The notes beneath the pieces were generated by a model that did not search any database, had not been told where the DNA came from, and was given only the letters and a program-made list of their open reading frames with translations. A stretch of DNA of 64,000 bases from JBGQAS01 sp963699305. Its GTDB lineage: Bacteria; Chloroflexota; Anaerolineae; Anaerolineales; Anaerolineaceae. Positions 63,855 through 64,000 of the stretch are shown piece by piece (position 1 is the first letter of the stretch; every line of letters begins with the position of its first letter). The stretch lies in assembly GCA_963699305.1 (NCBI GenBank), contig OY969431.1:868001-932000 (forward strand), in the 5' to 3' direction. Both the position numbers and the translations under genes were made by a program.

Positions 63855-64000
63855 ATGCGCGCGCTCAAGACAATCTTCTTTATCATCGGAGGGGTATTAA
63901 GCTTCTTTGGAATTCTCTTCATTTGGGGAGAGGGTGGCGGAGTAAAGAATGGTCTTATTACAGGCATAATACTCTTTGTCATTGCTTTTATATTCATCAT
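63855..64000 (+). CDS. Small membrane protein (3' end beyond window)
   Basis: Starts at an ATG after GGAGG. The visible 48 residues hold two hydrophobic segments (TIFFIIGGVLSFFGILFIW and ITGIILFVIAFIFI) around a Gly-rich turn. It is divergent from ligA and runs off the window. Function unknown. Confidence 0.65.
   Translation, partial: MRALKTIFFIIGGVLSFFGILFIWGEGGGVKNGLITGIILFVIAFIFI

Noticed and set aside
1..64000. CRISPR array, prophage, transposon or integrated element
   Set aside because: No regularly spaced repeats, no transposase, integrase or phage genes, and no inverted-repeat ends were seen. The two tRNA genes near possible breakpoints (51.7 and 57.3 kb) have no duplicated 3' ends within the window.

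Overview
The window is ordinary chromosomal DNA, AT-rich by eye. Gene content points to a bacterium of the phylum Chloroflexota, most likely class Anaerolineae. The pointers are a Ser/Thr kinase with a PQQ-type propeller, a DegS-like kinase beside a PPi-type phosphofructokinase and a large class II aldolase, many GT-C membrane glycosyltransferases, and several lipoproteins with no outer-membrane genes. The taxon is an inference from gene families, not a computed placement. I see no prophage, transposon, integron or CRISPR array.

Layout. 0-9 kb: TatD (cut by the window edge), tRNA-Leu(GAG), plsX, rluB-scpB, a G5-domain lipoprotein, UDP-glucuronate decarboxylase, GtrA, a URO-D family protein and rsmD. 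9-13 kb: a leftward set of DegS-like kinase, PPi-type 6-phosphofructokinase, class II aldolase and Nudix. 13-23 kb: GT-C membrane proteins, a nitrilase, an acetyltransferase-like gene, a SIS sugar-phosphate enzyme and a MurA with Asp in place of the active-site Cys. 23-29.5 kb: a leftward signalling cassette (PQQ-propeller kinase, PP2C, J-domain/VWA, FHA, small protein, response regulator, thioredoxin). 29.5-42.6 kb: glnA, then a neighbourhood that resembles the Bacillus prkC-rpe-rpmB-yloU-yloV-recG region, then coaD and lon. 42.6-51.6 kb: folC, DUF503, a radical-SAM pair, a SpoU methylase, and a PadR-controlled FecCD-type importer with a P-loop NTPase. 51.7-57.4 kb: tRNA-Arg(CCG), a zinc peptidase, a divergent MreB, ruvA/trmH/ruvC/yebC, a fumarylacetoacetate hydrolase and tRNA-Val(TAC). 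57.5-64 kb: exported proteins with broken frames, tmRNA, an RlmI-like methyltransferase and ligA.

Sequence quality matters here. At least seven genes besides the 58.5-59.9 kb lipoprotein are split by a single-base indel, and that lipoprotein has four. In the clearest cases (ruvC, the fumarylacetoacetate hydrolase, the G5 lipoprotein) adding one base to an A or T run restores a fully conserved protein. These look like consensus errors in a draft assembly rather than real gene loss. I therefore give joined coordinates for such genes and state where each break lies.

The best candidates for new biology are the kinase/phosphatase/J-VWA/FHA cassette at 23.7-29.4 kb, the MreB paralogue that lacks its ATPase residues, the PadR-controlled importer with an extra NTPase, and a group of genes whose -10 box sits 6-8 bases before the start codon (probable leaderless mRNAs).
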